A stretch of 34,020 nucleotides of DNA, taken from contig JAUPKI010000014.1 in NCBI GenBank assembly GCA_030837545.1, positions 1 through 34,020 of the forward strand, given 5' to 3'. A model generated the notes under the pieces. The model did not search any database. It was not told the DNA's origin and saw only the letters and a list, made by a program, of their open reading frames with translations. Source of the DNA: Thermodesulfobacteriota bacterium. GTDB lineage: Bacteria; Desulfobacterota; DSM-4660; Desulfatiglandales; Desulfatiglandaceae. This document shows, in pieces, positions 1-9,683 of the stretch. The position numbers and the translations under genes are program-made. How positions within the stretch are numbered: the first letter of the stretch is position 1; every line of letters begins with the position of its first letter.

Positions 1-248
1 AGCCTCATCCAGAAGGCCGTGAAACATGCGGCCCTTCGGGTCGGCGTCGCTAAGAAAGTGAGTTGCCATACCTTGCGCCACTCCGGAGTTTATCCCGCAA
101 CGGCTGGACCACGCATCTGTCTGATGCAGGCTACAACATCCGCACGGTGCAGGAACGGCAGGGACATGCGGGTGTTTCCACCACCATGGTCTGCACCCAC
201 GTATTGAACAGACCCGGGCTTTGGGTCAAGAGCCCGGCAGATATTTGA
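1..248 (+). pseudogene. C-terminal fragment of a tyrosine recombinase (integron-integrase-like), frameshifted
   Basis: Frame 1 reads ...CHTLRHS, then the homologous continuation moves to frame 3: [45 protein letters not shown], matching the HxLRHS...THLLEAGxDIRTVQELLGHxxVSTTMIYTHVLNRxGxGVxSPxD pattern. An extra segment and frame change lie between HS and THL. Runs off the left edge. Confidence 0.75.
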
Positions 249-614
249 AAGCTATCGAATCCTGTCCTTCCCCAATAATCCTCTCTACTTCTCTCCGAAC
301 CAAATGTCAACAGGCAGATGAAACCGGCCTAAATGGGCCCGCGCCTTCTTGTTATCGTTGGCGAAGGATATTGGTGACAGCCGGCGACTCCGTGTCGATA
401 TGAATGGTGGCCGACAGTGGATTCTGTGACAACGGTTTTCTCTCCCAATGGGAAAATAGCTCCCGTCAGGAGATGGGTAGGGAACGTCTGAGACGATACT
501 CCATCATATAATATCTCCATCCCACAGCTTCCCGCAGAAATGCTGCCATGGCAACACGGTGATAAACAGGTTGATTTTTTCCGGGAATTTGTCTCTTAAG
601 ACAAGGAGACGTTC

Positions 615-2315
615 TCATCCCTTTACAGGGGGGGGCTGAACCTCGCCTGCCACCACATAGAGGGGCATCTCCCCGCTGACCCCCTTGAGACGGGCCGAGA
701 ACCGCCTCTCTATCCGGATTCTCTGCCCCACATGCCTGTAAACCGCCTCCGAGACGACCAGCTCCCCCGGGCCTGCCTCTGACTGAATGCGCTGGGTGAG
801 GTTCACGGGCGATCCCACGATGCCGTACTTGGCCCTGGTTTCAGATCCGATGTTTCCCACCACCACCTCGCCTGCGTGAATCCCGATGCCTATGTCCAGT
901 TCGGGGAAGCCCTCTTCCCTGGCGGCCTGATTGAAAGACCCCATCCCCTCCCTCATTTCGAGACCGCACTGGAGGGCCTGGTCCAGTGCCGGCTGAAGTG
1001 GTCCTTCAAAGGGATCAAAGAAGGCCAGAATGGCGTCCCCGAAGAAGTCCACGATAATGCCCCGGTGCTTCTGGACCACCGAGATGATATGGGCAAGGTA
1101 TCGGTTCAGGAAAAGAATGATCTTCTCGGGGCTCAAGGTCTCGCTCAAGGGGGTAAAGTCCCGGATGTCGGCCATCAGTATGGCCACTTCCCGTTTCTTC
1201 CCGCCCAGCCTGGAGGCCTCGGGCCGTTTAAGCAGGTCCCTGGCGATCTCCGGGTCCACATATCGGCCGAAGGTGTTGGCGATGAAATCCCGTTCCTTCA
1301 AACCCTCGACCATGGCGTTGAAGCTCTGCGTGAGCTGGCCGATCTCATCGGTGCGGTCCACCTTGACGGGGGCGCCGTACTCCCCCCGGGCCACATTCTG
1401 GGCTGAATGGGAGACGGCGATCAGGGAGCGGACCATCTTGCCGGTATCCATCCCGACCAGGACGATGACCAACAAGATGCACACAGCCCCGCCCAGGGCA
1501 TAGTAGGCCCGATACTGAAGAATGGGGGCCAGGATCTTTTCCCCCGGAGCAAAGAGCACAATCGTCCAGGGCGCCATCGCGATTCTGCAGAATCCCGCCA
1601 CTTCCTTCGGGGGATGACCCGTGCCCAGGATGGTTCCAAAGGGTTTGATCTTCATTTCCTCCAGGACCGCAAGCTCAAGGGCATTGCCGTCTTCGCCCAG
1701 CCGTGAGCGGCCTGCCATGAAGGAGGCGGTATGGGCCAGGTAATTGCCCTGATGGTCCACAAGGCAGGCCATATCGCCCTGCCACCACCCCAGGGACAAA
1801 ATGTCCTGCATCAGATAGTCGAACCGGATGGATATCTCGATGCGTCCCACCGGATTCCCGGCCTCGTCCAGAAGTTCGGAGATGAGGGAGACGGTCTCCT
1901 TGTCTTTGTGGGCGTCGTACCGGGGAGCTGTAACCTGAGCGACCCCTCCCCTGGAAAAGCGCATGGCGTGGCCCCCGGCCATAAGCCCCCGGACCCGGTC
2001 GCCGGACATCATCCGACCTCCGGTTTGGGGTGCGTTTCCCCGCGTCTCACCCCCGGCCCACGTGATAGTAACCTCCTCGACCCCCTCCAGTTCTTCAATC
2101 CGCTTGAGAATCCACTCCTGGATGAGAAGGACACCCCGTTCTCCCGATGTGGTGTGAAAGATCTCAAGCCATCCCATGGGCCGGTTCAGCCGCATGGTGA
2201 TGTGGTGGCCGGCCCTCTGGAGCTTGGCGATGGCCCCTTCTTGCCATTCGGCCAACATGACATTCTTGGCGTAAACAAAGCCCAGAAACCCCGCCGAGAC
2301 CAAAAAATGGGCCAC
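615..2315 (-). CDS. Membrane-associated class III adenylate/guanylate cyclase with HAMP domain; likely original start near 2366 with in-frame TAG at 2319-2321
   Basis: 566 aa ORF; HAMP-like segment (VARGEYGAPVKVDRTDEIGQLTQSFNAMVEGLKER) then cyclase core (REVAILMADIRDFTPLSE...DFFGDAILAFF...IGIHAGEVVVGNIGSETRAKYGIVGSPVNLTQRIQ). Confidence 0.92.
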   Translation of the reverse strand: MAHFLVSAGFLGFVYAKNVMLAEWQEGAIAKLQRAGHHITMRLNRPMGWLEIFHTTSGERGVLLIQEWILKRIEELEGVEEVTITWAGGETRGNAPQTGGRMMSGDRVRGLMAGGHAMRFSRGGVAQVTAPRYDAHKDKETVSLISELLDEAGNPVGRIEISIRFDYLMQDILSLGWWQGDMACLVDHQGNYLAHTASFMAGRSRLGEDGNALELAVLEEMKIKPFGTILGTGHPPKEVAGFCRIAMAPWTIVLFAPGEKILAPILQYRAYYALGGAVCILLVIVLVGMDTGKMVRSLIAVSHSAQNVARGEYGAPVKVDRTDEIGQLTQSFNAMVEGLKERDFIANTFGRYVDPEIARDLLKRPEASRLGGKKREVAILMADIRDFTPLSETLSPEKIILFLNRYLAHIISVVQKHRGIIVDFFGDAILAFFDPFEGPLQPALDQALQCGLEMREGMGSFNQAAREEGFPELDIGIGIHAGEVVVGNIGSETRAKYGIVGSPVNLTQRIQSEAGPGELVVSEAVYRHVGQRIRIERRFSARLKGVSGEMPLYVVAGEVQPPPVKG

Positions 2316-2389
2316 GGGCTACAGGGTCAGAAGGGTGAGACGATGCCTGAGACTTCTAATGTGCATGATCCGTTGCATGCCTCCCCCTT

Positions 2390-2521
2390 CACCTTTTCCA
2401 GGAAGTTCACGATAAAATGGTTCCTATCGACATCATCTCCGAATATCTCCCCCCTTTCAATTCCCCTAATCATGATATGGTGCAGGGCTCCCACAGCATC
2501 TATTCGAGATCTCCTTGTCAT
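2390..2521 (-). pseudogene. N-terminal relic of REP-associated tyrosine transposase (RAYT / Y1_Tnp)
   Basis: MTRRSRIDAVGALHHIMIRGIERGEIFGDDVDRNHFIVNFLEKV matches the typical RAYT start (MPRxxRIDAPGALHHIIxRGIERxxIFxDDxDRxxFLxRL); homology ends after about 44 aa. Confidence 0.8.
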
Positions 2522-2609
2522 AATTCACCTCTACACATTCAACTTTGCACCTGTCAAGTTAACAACGCCCCCGTGATTCATTCAATCGTCAATCCTGAAT
2601 CAACAACCA

Positions 2610-4913
2610 TCAATCCAATGCTTTTCTTACCGTCTCTGCTAAATCCCGCATGACCATCGGCTTCATCAGAAAGGCCTTGATCCCCATCTCTTTTGCCTTC
2701 TCGAGCGACATCCGTTCGCTGTGGCCGGTGCAGATGATAATCGGGATATCAGGACGGATGGTCATCATTTCCTGGGCCAGTATGTCGCCCGGCATGTGGG
2801 GCATGGTGGTGTCGGTAATCACCAGATCGAACTGCTTCGGGTCCTTTCTGAACAGGGCCAGGGCTTCGATGCTGCTTGTCATGGAGGTCACCTCGTATCC
2901 TAAGCGCTGCAGCATCTCCTTTCCCATCCTGGCCAGGGCCGCTTCGTCGTCAATAAACAGTATCCGTTCATCGCCTGTGGGCGCCGGGGTCTCTTCTTCG
3001 GGCCATGGTCTCTGTTCCTCCGCCTGGGACAGAGGAAGATAGACATGAAACTTAGAACCTTTCCCCGGTTCGCTCTCGACCGTCATGACGCCCCCATGTT
3101 GTGAGACAATCCCATGGACCACGGAAAGCCCCAGGCCCGTGCCCATCCCCTTCTCCTTGGTGCTAAAATAGGGTTCAAAGATCTTTGCGATGATTTCAGG
3201 GGTCATTCCGCACCCGGTGTCGCTCACCGTCAGCCTGAGATACCCTCCCGGACCGAGATCCAGTTCTACGTTCCGCGTTCCGAACTCCGCATTCCGAAGG
3301 TTCACCTCCAGGATGCCCCCGCTCTTTTCCATGGCATAGGCTGCGTTGGTGCACAGATTCATGAGCACCTGGTGCATCTGCGTGGGATCTGCATCGATGA
3401 TTCCAATATCCTTGTCGTACGTCTCTCGAATCTCGATGGTGGAAGGGAGGGTGGAACGTAATAGACTAAGGGCCTCCTTGACGATATATTTCAACTGCAT
3501 CGACTGCCTTTCCTGGTCCTGACTCCGGCCCACGGCAAGGATCTGTCGGATGAGAAGCTTGGCCCGATTCGCCGATTGAACCACCTCTTTCAGGTCCGCA
3601 TAAGGCTTACTCTCCCTGCCCAGCTTCATCTGGGCCAGTTGCGCATACCCCATAACGGCCGACAGGATATTGTTGAAATCATGGGCGATGCCTCCCGCCA
3701 GGGTGCTGATGGCCTCCATCCTCTGGGCGCGCCGGACCTGGGCTTCAAGCCTCTTCTGTTCCTCCTGGGCCTGAACGCGCTCGGTGATGTCGCGGATGAT
3801 CATGCTGGTTTTTTGCTGACGGCTCGAATCGACGAAGACCGCCGATGTGATTTCCACGGGAAATTTGTCACCGTTGGCACGAAGCATCGTGATTTCGGCC
3901 ATCTCTGAGCCCTTGCGCATCCGTTCGCTCAAGGGTGCCTGTAGATGCGGTCCCGTCATATCCACCAAACCGTTGCGCCCGAGGCTTCGGATTTCCTCCA
4001 GGGACCTGCCGAACATCTCGCAGGCAGCCGGATTGGCGTCGAGGATGGAGCCGTCCGGGTTGGTCAACAGGATCGCGTCCTTTGAATGCTCGAACAAAGA
4101 GCGATATCTCTCCTCGCTTTCCCGGAGTTCCCTTTCCGACCGCTTCCGCTCGGTTTGGTCCTCCGCATGGACGATAATCATATCCGGAGGAATAAAAGCA
4201 TAATGCACGGAAAGAAATCTTCCCGGTGCGAAGTGTTGAGAAACAATTTCCCTTCTCACGACGGAGTGTTCTCTACAGCAAAGATTCATGTCCATAAGGA
4301 CCTGCGGATCGTTTCTATACAGCTTTAAGGCGCTGGTCCCGAGTCGGTCGACGACCTTGCCGTTGGTCAGTTGAAGTGCGGCGCGGTTAAAATCGACAAG
4401 AGTGAAGTCGTCTTCCCTTTTCCTCCAGGTAAAGGTCGGGATGGGACTTTCTTGATAAAGATTTCTGAAGCGTTTCTCGCTCTCTCGCAGGGCCTCCTCC
4501 GCCTGCTTGCGTTGGCTTCTTGATTTTGCCTCTTCCATTTCCCGTTCGACGGCGGCAGAGAGACGGAACAGCTTGCCTTTCATGAAGAAATCACGTGCGC
4601 CCGATCGCATGCACTCCACAGCCGTCTCCTCGCCGATCGCGCCCGACACGATGATCAGGGGAATGTCGATGCCGGTTTCCTTCAACAGGGCAATGGCGGC
4701 AAGGCCATTGAAATGCGGCAGATGGTAATCGCAGAGGACAACATCCCAGGTCGTCTCCCGGAGGGCCTTCCGCATGGCCCCGGCATCTTCCACACGTTCA
4801 TATGTCGGCTCGCAGCCTCCCTTCTTGAGCGCATGGATCATCAAGAGAACGTCGTCTTCCGAATCTTCAACCATGAGAACACGAAGCGGCTTGCCCATCT
4901 TCTTTATCCTCAC
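2610..4913 (-). CDS. Hybrid sensor histidine kinase/response regulator (REC-PAS-PAS-HisKA-HATPase-REC)
   Basis: N-terminal REC (VLMVEDSEDDVLLMI...VVLCDYHLPHFNG), PAS, HisKA (STLAGGIAHDFNNILSAVMGYAQLA), HATPase (DTGCGMTPEIIAKIFEPYFSTKEKGMGTGLGLSVVHGIV), C-terminal REC (ILFIDDEAALARMGKEML). GTG at 4913 overlaps the upstream TGA; ATG at 4898 is an alternative. Confidence 0.93.
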   Translation of the reverse strand: MRIKKMGKPLRVLMVEDSEDDVLLMIHALKKGGCEPTYERVEDAGAMRKALRETTWDVVLCDYHLPHFNGLAAIALLKETGIDIPLIIVSGAIGEETAVECMRSGARDFFMKGKLFRLSAAVEREMEEAKSRSQRKQAEEALRESEKRFRNLYQESPIPTFTWRKREDDFTLVDFNRAALQLTNGKVVDRLGTSALKLYRNDPQVLMDMNLCCREHSVVRREIVSQHFAPGRFLSVHYAFIPPDMIIVHAEDQTERKRSERELRESEERYRSLFEHSKDAILLTNPDGSILDANPAACEMFGRSLEEIRSLGRNGLVDMTGPHLQAPLSERMRKGSEMAEITMLRANGDKFPVEITSAVFVDSSRQQKTSMIIRDITERVQAQEEQKRLEAQVRRAQRMEAISTLAGGIAHDFNNILSAVMGYAQLAQMKLGRESKPYADLKEVVQSANRAKLLIRQILAVGRSQDQERQSMQLKYIVKEALSLLRSTLPSTIEIRETYDKDIGIIDADPTQMHQVLMNLCTNAAYAMEKSGGILEVNLRNAEFGTRNVELDLGPGGYLRLTVSDTGCGMTPEIIAKIFEPYFSTKEKGMGTGLGLSVVHGIVSQHGGVMTVESEPGKGSKFHVYLPLSQAEEQRPWPEEETPAPTGDERILFIDDEAALARMGKEMLQRLGYEVTSMTSSIEALALFRKDPKQFDLVITDTTMPHMPGDILAQEMMTIRPDIPIIICTGHSERMSLEKAKEMGIKAFLMKPMVMRDLAETVRKALD

Positions 4914-5359
4914 TTTCCCACGGGAGCAGTCTCATTCCAGATCAGCCAGTAAAGCCCGACAGCCTTGATGGCTTCGGTAAACTGTGCGAAATCGACGGGC
5001 TTCCGGATGTAACTGTTGGCGCCCAGTTTGTACCCGTTGATTTTGTCCTTTTCCTCTTCCGATGACGTCAGAATGACCACCGGAAGCAGACGGGTGAGTT
5101 CATTCTGCCGAATGCGTTTCAAGACCTCCAAGCCGTCAATCTTTGGCAGCTTCAGATCCAGCAGGACAACGATGGGCAGTTCCTTTAGACTCCTCCCGGC
5201 ATGCGCCCCCGTGCCAAAAAGGTAATCCAGGGCCTCCACACCGTCTTTCGCAACAATCATCCTGTTAAGGATTTTGTTCTTCTTTAAGGCCCGAATCGTC
5301 AATTCCACATCATCGGGATTGTCCTCCACCAGCAGAATAATTTTCTCTCCCATGATCAA
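4910..5359 (-). CDS. Single-domain response regulator (Rcp1-like)
   Basis: KIILLVEDNPDDVELTIRALKKNKILNRMIVAKDGVEALDYLFG...IVVLLDLKLPKIDGLEVLKRIR...VVILTSS; overlaps downstream kinase start. Confidence 0.93.
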   Translation of the reverse strand: MIMGEKIILLVEDNPDDVELTIRALKKNKILNRMIVAKDGVEALDYLFGTGAHAGRSLKELPIVVLLDLKLPKIDGLEVLKRIRQNELTRLLPVVILTSSEEEKDKINGYKLGANSYIRKPVDFAQFTEAIKAVGLYWLIWNETAPVGK

Positions 5360-5401
5360 TCCCTCCTTACTCCCCTCTGTAAATGGGCGCCGCTATTTTA
5401 T

Positions 5402-7510
5402 TCAGGGCAACGTAAAATAGAATGTTGCCCCTTTTCCGATTTCCCCTTCCGCCCGTACCTGCCCCCTATGACGATGGATGATCCGCTGCACTGTCGCCAG
5501 GCCGACCCCGGTCCCGGGAAACTCATCGGATGTATGGAGGCGCTGAAAGGCGCCGAACAGCTTGCCCACATAGGCCATGTCAAACCCGACGCCGTTGTCC
5601 CGAATAAAACAGGCCGTCTCTCCATCCCTGACGGCCGTGCCGAACTCGATTCGGGGATGCGCTTTCTTGCCCGAGAACTTAAAAGCATTGTCCACCAGGT
5701 TTTCCATGGCAATCTTCAGCAAGTAGGGATCACCCTGAACCGTGATTCCCCCCTGGACGGTCAGATCAACGGCTCTGTCGGGATTGCCCTTCTGATGCGC
5801 CTCCGCAATATCCCGGATCATGCCGCTCAAGTCAACGGATTCATGTTTCATTTCGGCCCGGGTTATCCTTGAGAGTTTCAGCATGTCGTCGATCAGCAAG
5901 CCCATCCGCTGCGTCGCCTTGCGCACCCGCTCCAGGTAGGTCTTTCCGGTATCATCCAGGGGCTTATTCTGATAATCCTCGAGCAGCGCCTGGCTGAACC
6001 CGTCAATGCTTCGGAGCGGCGCGCGCAGATCGTGGGAAACGGAATAGCTGAAGGACTCCAGTTCCCTGTTGGCGGCGCTCAACTGCGCGGTACGTTCGAT
6101 CACACGCTGTTCCAGTTCGGTATTGAGTTCCATGATCTCTTTTTCCGCCTTCTTGCGATCAGAGATGTCAATGCAGGCGCCCACCCACTCCCGAACATTT
6201 CCGTTCTCGTCAAACAATGGAATACCGCGGGCCAGATATTCCCTATACACGCCATCGTATCGGCGCAGACGGTATTCGGTTTCATACAGGCCTTTTTCTG
6301 CAATGGCTTTTCTCCATATCTTTTCGGTAGGGTCGCGGTCGTCCGGATGAATATCCTCTATCCACCCAAAACCCTTGAACTCTTCATAGCCGCGGCCGGT
6401 ATATTTGCTCCAGGAAGGATTGTCTTCCACCATCTCTCCTTGATCGTTTGTCGTCCATGCCAACTGCATGGTTATGTCAACATAGGACTGGTAGCGCTCC
6501 TCGGCTGCGCGTATTTTTTTCTCTGCTTGCAACTGCTCCTGGATCTGTTGAGTCGTCAACTGCTTTCTTGAATAGGCGAGGAATAAAACGATGGACAGGA
6601 ACAGCAGAAAGGCAATCGTCGTCACCTGGATGTAGTATGCAGACCCTGACAGGAGGATGCTGCGCTTGTCCCGTCCCACGAGGACGGTCCAGCCGATATT
6701 GCCTACCTGGGCAAATGAGATGTACCTTATGCCCCCGCCGAGATCGGGGTCGTCCACAGCGAAGGTATTATTCTTTGCGGCCATCGCCTTGTTCATGTCG
6801 GATTGGAATGGATAAGGCCTTATCCCCTTTTCATAATCATAACGGCTGCTGTAGACGATCTGGCCTTTCCGGTCGGTTATCGAGGTGCTTCCGCCGGGAT
6901 CGACTGGCACCTGCTTGAAGAGCTTGCTCAAATCAACCGTCCGCTGGGTGTTCACCAGGATGCCGATCACCTCCCTCTTTTCATGAATGAATGGGACGCT
7001 GATTTGGATCGCGAGATCCTTTTCTCTAACAATTCTCAGCATGACATCCGATATGTTGGGTTTCCATTCCTTACTGACGTCCTTGTACCACTCCCGATAG
7101 GCAAAGTTCTTCCCCATGACCTCCGGACGCTCGGGATAAGCGGTCCAGAGTGTGCCCTGCCTGTCGGTAATGATCAGGATGTCAATATCGGGGTCGCTGT
7201 CTATCAGGCTGATCAGATGCACCTTTGCTTTTTCGACGTCTTTATCCCTGACGGCCTGGAGCATGAGCGGCCGATGAGTGTAAGACTGCATTACAGCGAT
7301 GATCCGTTTGAGACGTTGATCCAGGATCAGGGAAAGGAGATTTGCGGCTTCCCTGTCCTCTTTTAGGATATGCTCAGTGTGGATCGTATGATGTCGATAG
7401 CATATGAAGAAAGTGACGGTAGAGAGGATGACAAAGACCAGGACGATCACCAGGGAGAAATACCGGCGTTCCATGAGCCAGGGATTAGAATGAGCATCCT
7501 TGTCAGCCAT
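5402..7510 (-). CDS. Membrane sensor histidine kinase (periplasmic Cache-like sensor, PAS/PAC, HisKA, HATPase)
   Basis: N-terminal TM (YFSLVIVLVFVILSTVTFFICY), Cache-like extracellular region, second TM, PAS/PAC, ESFSYSVSHDLRAPLRSIDGFSQALLEDY and FIRDNGVGFDMAYVGKLFGAFQRLH...GTGVGLATVQRIIHRH. Confidence 0.93.
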   Translation of the reverse strand: MADKDAHSNPWLMERRYFSLVIVLVFVILSTVTFFICYRHHTIHTEHILKEDREAANLLSLILDQRLKRIIAVMQSYTHRPLMLQAVRDKDVEKAKVHLISLIDSDPDIDILIITDRQGTLWTAYPERPEVMGKNFAYREWYKDVSKEWKPNISDVMLRIVREKDLAIQISVPFIHEKREVIGILVNTQRTVDLSKLFKQVPVDPGGSTSITDRKGQIVYSSRYDYEKGIRPYPFQSDMNKAMAAKNNTFAVDDPDLGGGIRYISFAQVGNIGWTVLVGRDKRSILLSGSAYYIQVTTIAFLLFLSIVLFLAYSRKQLTTQQIQEQLQAEKKIRAAEERYQSYVDITMQLAWTTNDQGEMVEDNPSWSKYTGRGYEEFKGFGWIEDIHPDDRDPTEKIWRKAIAEKGLYETEYRLRRYDGVYREYLARGIPLFDENGNVREWVGACIDISDRKKAEKEIMELNTELEQRVIERTAQLSAANRELESFSYSVSHDLRAPLRSIDGFSQALLEDYQNKPLDDTGKTYLERVRKATQRMGLLIDDMLKLSRITRAEMKHESVDLSGMIRDIAEAHQKGNPDRAVDLTVQGGITVQGDPYLLKIAMENLVDNAFKFSGKKAHPRIEFGTAVRDGETACFIRDNGVGFDMAYVGKLFGAFQRLHTSDEFPGTGVGLATVQRIIHRHRGQVRAEGEIGKGATFYFTLP

Positions 7511-7633
7511 TATATTTTCCTCACTCCTTGTTATCCGTCATGGATAACCGCCGACCCAAGCAGGTCAGCCGTCGCCAAGACAACCCGTCCGGTTAAGGGG
7601 TGGTCGGGCAGAAGGAACATCTCTCCAGTTTTG

Positions 7634-7759
7634 TTCAGCAATTCTCATTATGAAGTGGACTTGGAGTCAAAATGCTGTGTGAGCGGCATCTTGCCATCCC
7701 GCGGCGGGACTGGAAAGCCGCTCCCACAAGGTTATCTTTCCAAAATGAGAATTGCTGAA
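7634..7759. repeat. 126-bp TIR-bounded (MITE-like) element enclosing a REP-like hairpin
   Basis: Perfect 16-bp inverted repeat: ttcagcaattctcatt (7634-7649) and aatgagaattgctgaa (7744-7759). Inner hairpin tgtgtgagcggc (7676-7687) / gccgctcccaca (7717-7728). Confidence 0.7.
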
Positions 7760-7845
7760 TTTTGGTGCATTATATCGCTTTTCTGAATTGTCCGCAATCG
7801 GAAGTAACATCAACTTAGGGGCTTCGCCCCAATTGGAATAATGGA

Positions 7846-9204
7846 ATGTTGGAACACTGCTATGTGGGATCCAACGCCGCAACACCGACTACCCTGATTG
7901 AATCCCTGACCGATTCCATAAGGGCCGGCCAACCACGGTTGCCCTTTATGAAGATGGTGCATCTGCTCCTTCAGGGACCGATCCCGTATCTGGAAGAGGG
8001 ATTGCAGGACCGGGTCATGGCCTATTCCATTTTTTCCGGCGGCGAGGTGCGAAAGGCCGCCAACCAGGGCCGCGCCTACTACCTGCCCTGTACGCTGGCC
8101 AATCTGGACAGCCTGATCGGGCCCGGTGAAAAATACCAGACCCATATGGTCTTCATGAAGGTGACCCCGAACACCCAAACCGGAGAACTCAGCCTGGGAC
8201 TTTCCGTGGAGGCGCTCCACACAGCCATCGATCACGCCAGAATCGTCGTGGCCGAGCTGGATCCGACGATGCCGTTTACCCAGGGCCAGAGTGTGATTGA
8301 CGCCAGTTCCATAGACTACCTGGTGGAAGATGATGTCAAGCCGGTTTATACCTTCGACCCGCCCGACTTCGACAATCTGCCCAATGCAGAGAGGAGAATC
8401 GGTGAACTCATTGTCGAACATTTCATTCACGACGGCGTGACCCTCCAGGCCGGGATCGGCAAGATCCCTGATTCGGTGATCGGCATCATTCGGGACGGTG
8501 GCTTCAGGGACCTGGGGGTCCAGACCGAGCTTTACGGCGATGGGCTCATGCTCCTGCAAAAACTGGGGATTGCCACGAATCGGAAGAAAAAGGCCAATCG
8601 GGGGTACAGCACCACATCGCTGATTATGGGATCAAGAGAACTGTATGACTTCTGCCACATGCGCACCGGCGTACAGATGCGTCCGTGCTCTTACACAAAC
8701 GGGGCCGAAATTATCCGCAAAAACACTCCATTTATCTCTATCAATACGGCCATCGGCACCGACCTGTTCGGCAACGTCTGGGCCGATTTCATCGATCCTC
8801 GAAAATATTACAGCGGCGTGGGGGGCCAACCCGATTTTATCCGGGCCATCAACCGCCGGAGATACGGCACGCCCATTATTGCGGTCAAGAGCATCACGGA
8901 CAAGGGCGATTCAAAGATCGTGGCCCGCCACCCGCCGGGAATCACCCTGACAGCGTCTTCCTATGACGGCGTGGTCATTGTTACCGAGTACGGGATTGCA
9001 GACCTCCGTGGCTTGACCACTGGAAACAAGGCCGTCGCCATCGCCAGCATTGCCCATCCGCGATATAGAGACGCCTTGATGAAACAGGTGGTTGAAGATC
9101 CGTTTTTCACCAAGCCTCATGGTTTCAGACTGGACCAAACCCCCTACGGGGTAACGCCTTATACGGGAGGTGTCCCCGAGCCTGGAATCGGGGTCGAATC
9201 CTGA
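7846..9204 (+). CDS. Acetyl-CoA hydrolase/CoA-transferase family (4-hydroxybutyrate CoA-transferase-like), apparently 5'-truncated
   Basis: VGSNAATPTTLIESL...TLQAGIGKIPDSVIGIIRDGGFRDLGVQTELYGDG...IAVKSITDKGDSKIVARHPPGITLTASSYDGVVIVTEYGIADLRGLT. The expected N-terminal stretch before VGSNAATP is missing; no convincing SD at the available ATGs. Confidence 0.85.
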   Translation: MLEHCYVGSNAATPTTLIESLTDSIRAGQPRLPFMKMVHLLLQGPIPYLEEGLQDRVMAYSIFSGGEVRKAANQGRAYYLPCTLANLDSLIGPGEKYQTHMVFMKVTPNTQTGELSLGLSVEALHTAIDHARIVVAELDPTMPFTQGQSVIDASSIDYLVEDDVKPVYTFDPPDFDNLPNAERRIGELIVEHFIHDGVTLQAGIGKIPDSVIGIIRDGGFRDLGVQTELYGDGLMLLQKLGIATNRKKKANRGYSTTSLIMGSRELYDFCHMRTGVQMRPCSYTNGAEIIRKNTPFISINTAIGTDLFGNVWADFIDPRKYYSGVGGQPDFIRAINRRRYGTPIIAVKSITDKGDSKIVARHPPGITLTASSYDGVVIVTEYGIADLRGLTTGNKAVAIASIAHPRYRDALMKQVVEDPFFTKPHGFRLDQTPYGVTPYTGGVPEPGIGVES

Positions 9205-9319
9205 TCGTTAACGATTCGGCCTCATCGATGGCCTTCTTGGGACAATGCCCATCCAACTCCCCCTCGGCCAATCTCCGAAGCTCAGCGAAGAACCGGCCTC
9301 TTTCTCAAGATACATGCTG

Positions 9320-9363
9320 CGGTGCTACGCTCCCGGTGCGTCTATCCCGGATTGTCTCCGCAT
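9320..9363 (-). pseudogene. Short second RAYT N-terminal relic
   Basis: Minus strand from 9363: MRRQSGIDAPGA*HR, compare RAYT MxRxxRIDAPGALHHI; TTG(Leu)-to-TAG type change. Very short, so tentative. Confidence 0.45.
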
Positions 9364-9539
9364 GAGTTCGCTGTGTCATCTTAGCAAAGGGAAGGCAGCG
9401 CAATGTTGCATGGGCGTGCCCAACATCTCCCATCCCCTATATCAGCCTATCCGTGCCTTGTTCGGATCCCATTCAAACAGTAGCCCCATAAGATGTCGCA
9501 TTTCTCCTTTGTCAATAACGAAGGCAGAACGATATTGCA

Positions 9540-9683
9540 GACCTCGTTCGTTTTCCCGTTCCAGACCAGCTCCACCTCCCGCTTGTCCTCAAACAACAGA
9601 AACCGATACTTCTCCGGCAGCGGCTTATCCGCCTCAATAAACCGGATAATCTCCTGCTATTCCTGCTCCGTCAATCGCGGCAT
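9540..9683 (-). pseudogene. N-terminal relic of an adenine-specific DNA methyltransferase (type III Mod-like)
   Basis: Minus strand from 9683: MPRLTEQE*QEIIRFIEADKPLPEKYRFLLFEDKREVELVWNGKTNEVCNIVLP, with TAG at 9657-9659 and loss of the rest of the gene. Assignment from memory of this N-terminal motif. Confidence 0.5.

Noticed and set aside
1731-2576. 281-aa plus-strand ORF
   Set aside because: Antisense to the cyclase; no domain resemblance.
9205-9245. Minus-strand peptide ELDGHCPKKAIDEAESL resembling half of a ferredoxin Fe-S motif
   Set aside because: Too short, only one cysteine, and no second cluster motif nearby; cannot be told from chance.
2319-9659. Possible genome-wide amber (TAG) recoding, e.g. 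pyrrolysine, from three in-frame TAGs
   Set aside because: They replace different residues (apparent Gln and Leu in relics, unknown in the cyclase), two lie in obviously degraded genes, and TAG is used as the normal stop of other genes here (e.g. SCP2 fusion ends ctgtag). Simple decay is more likely.
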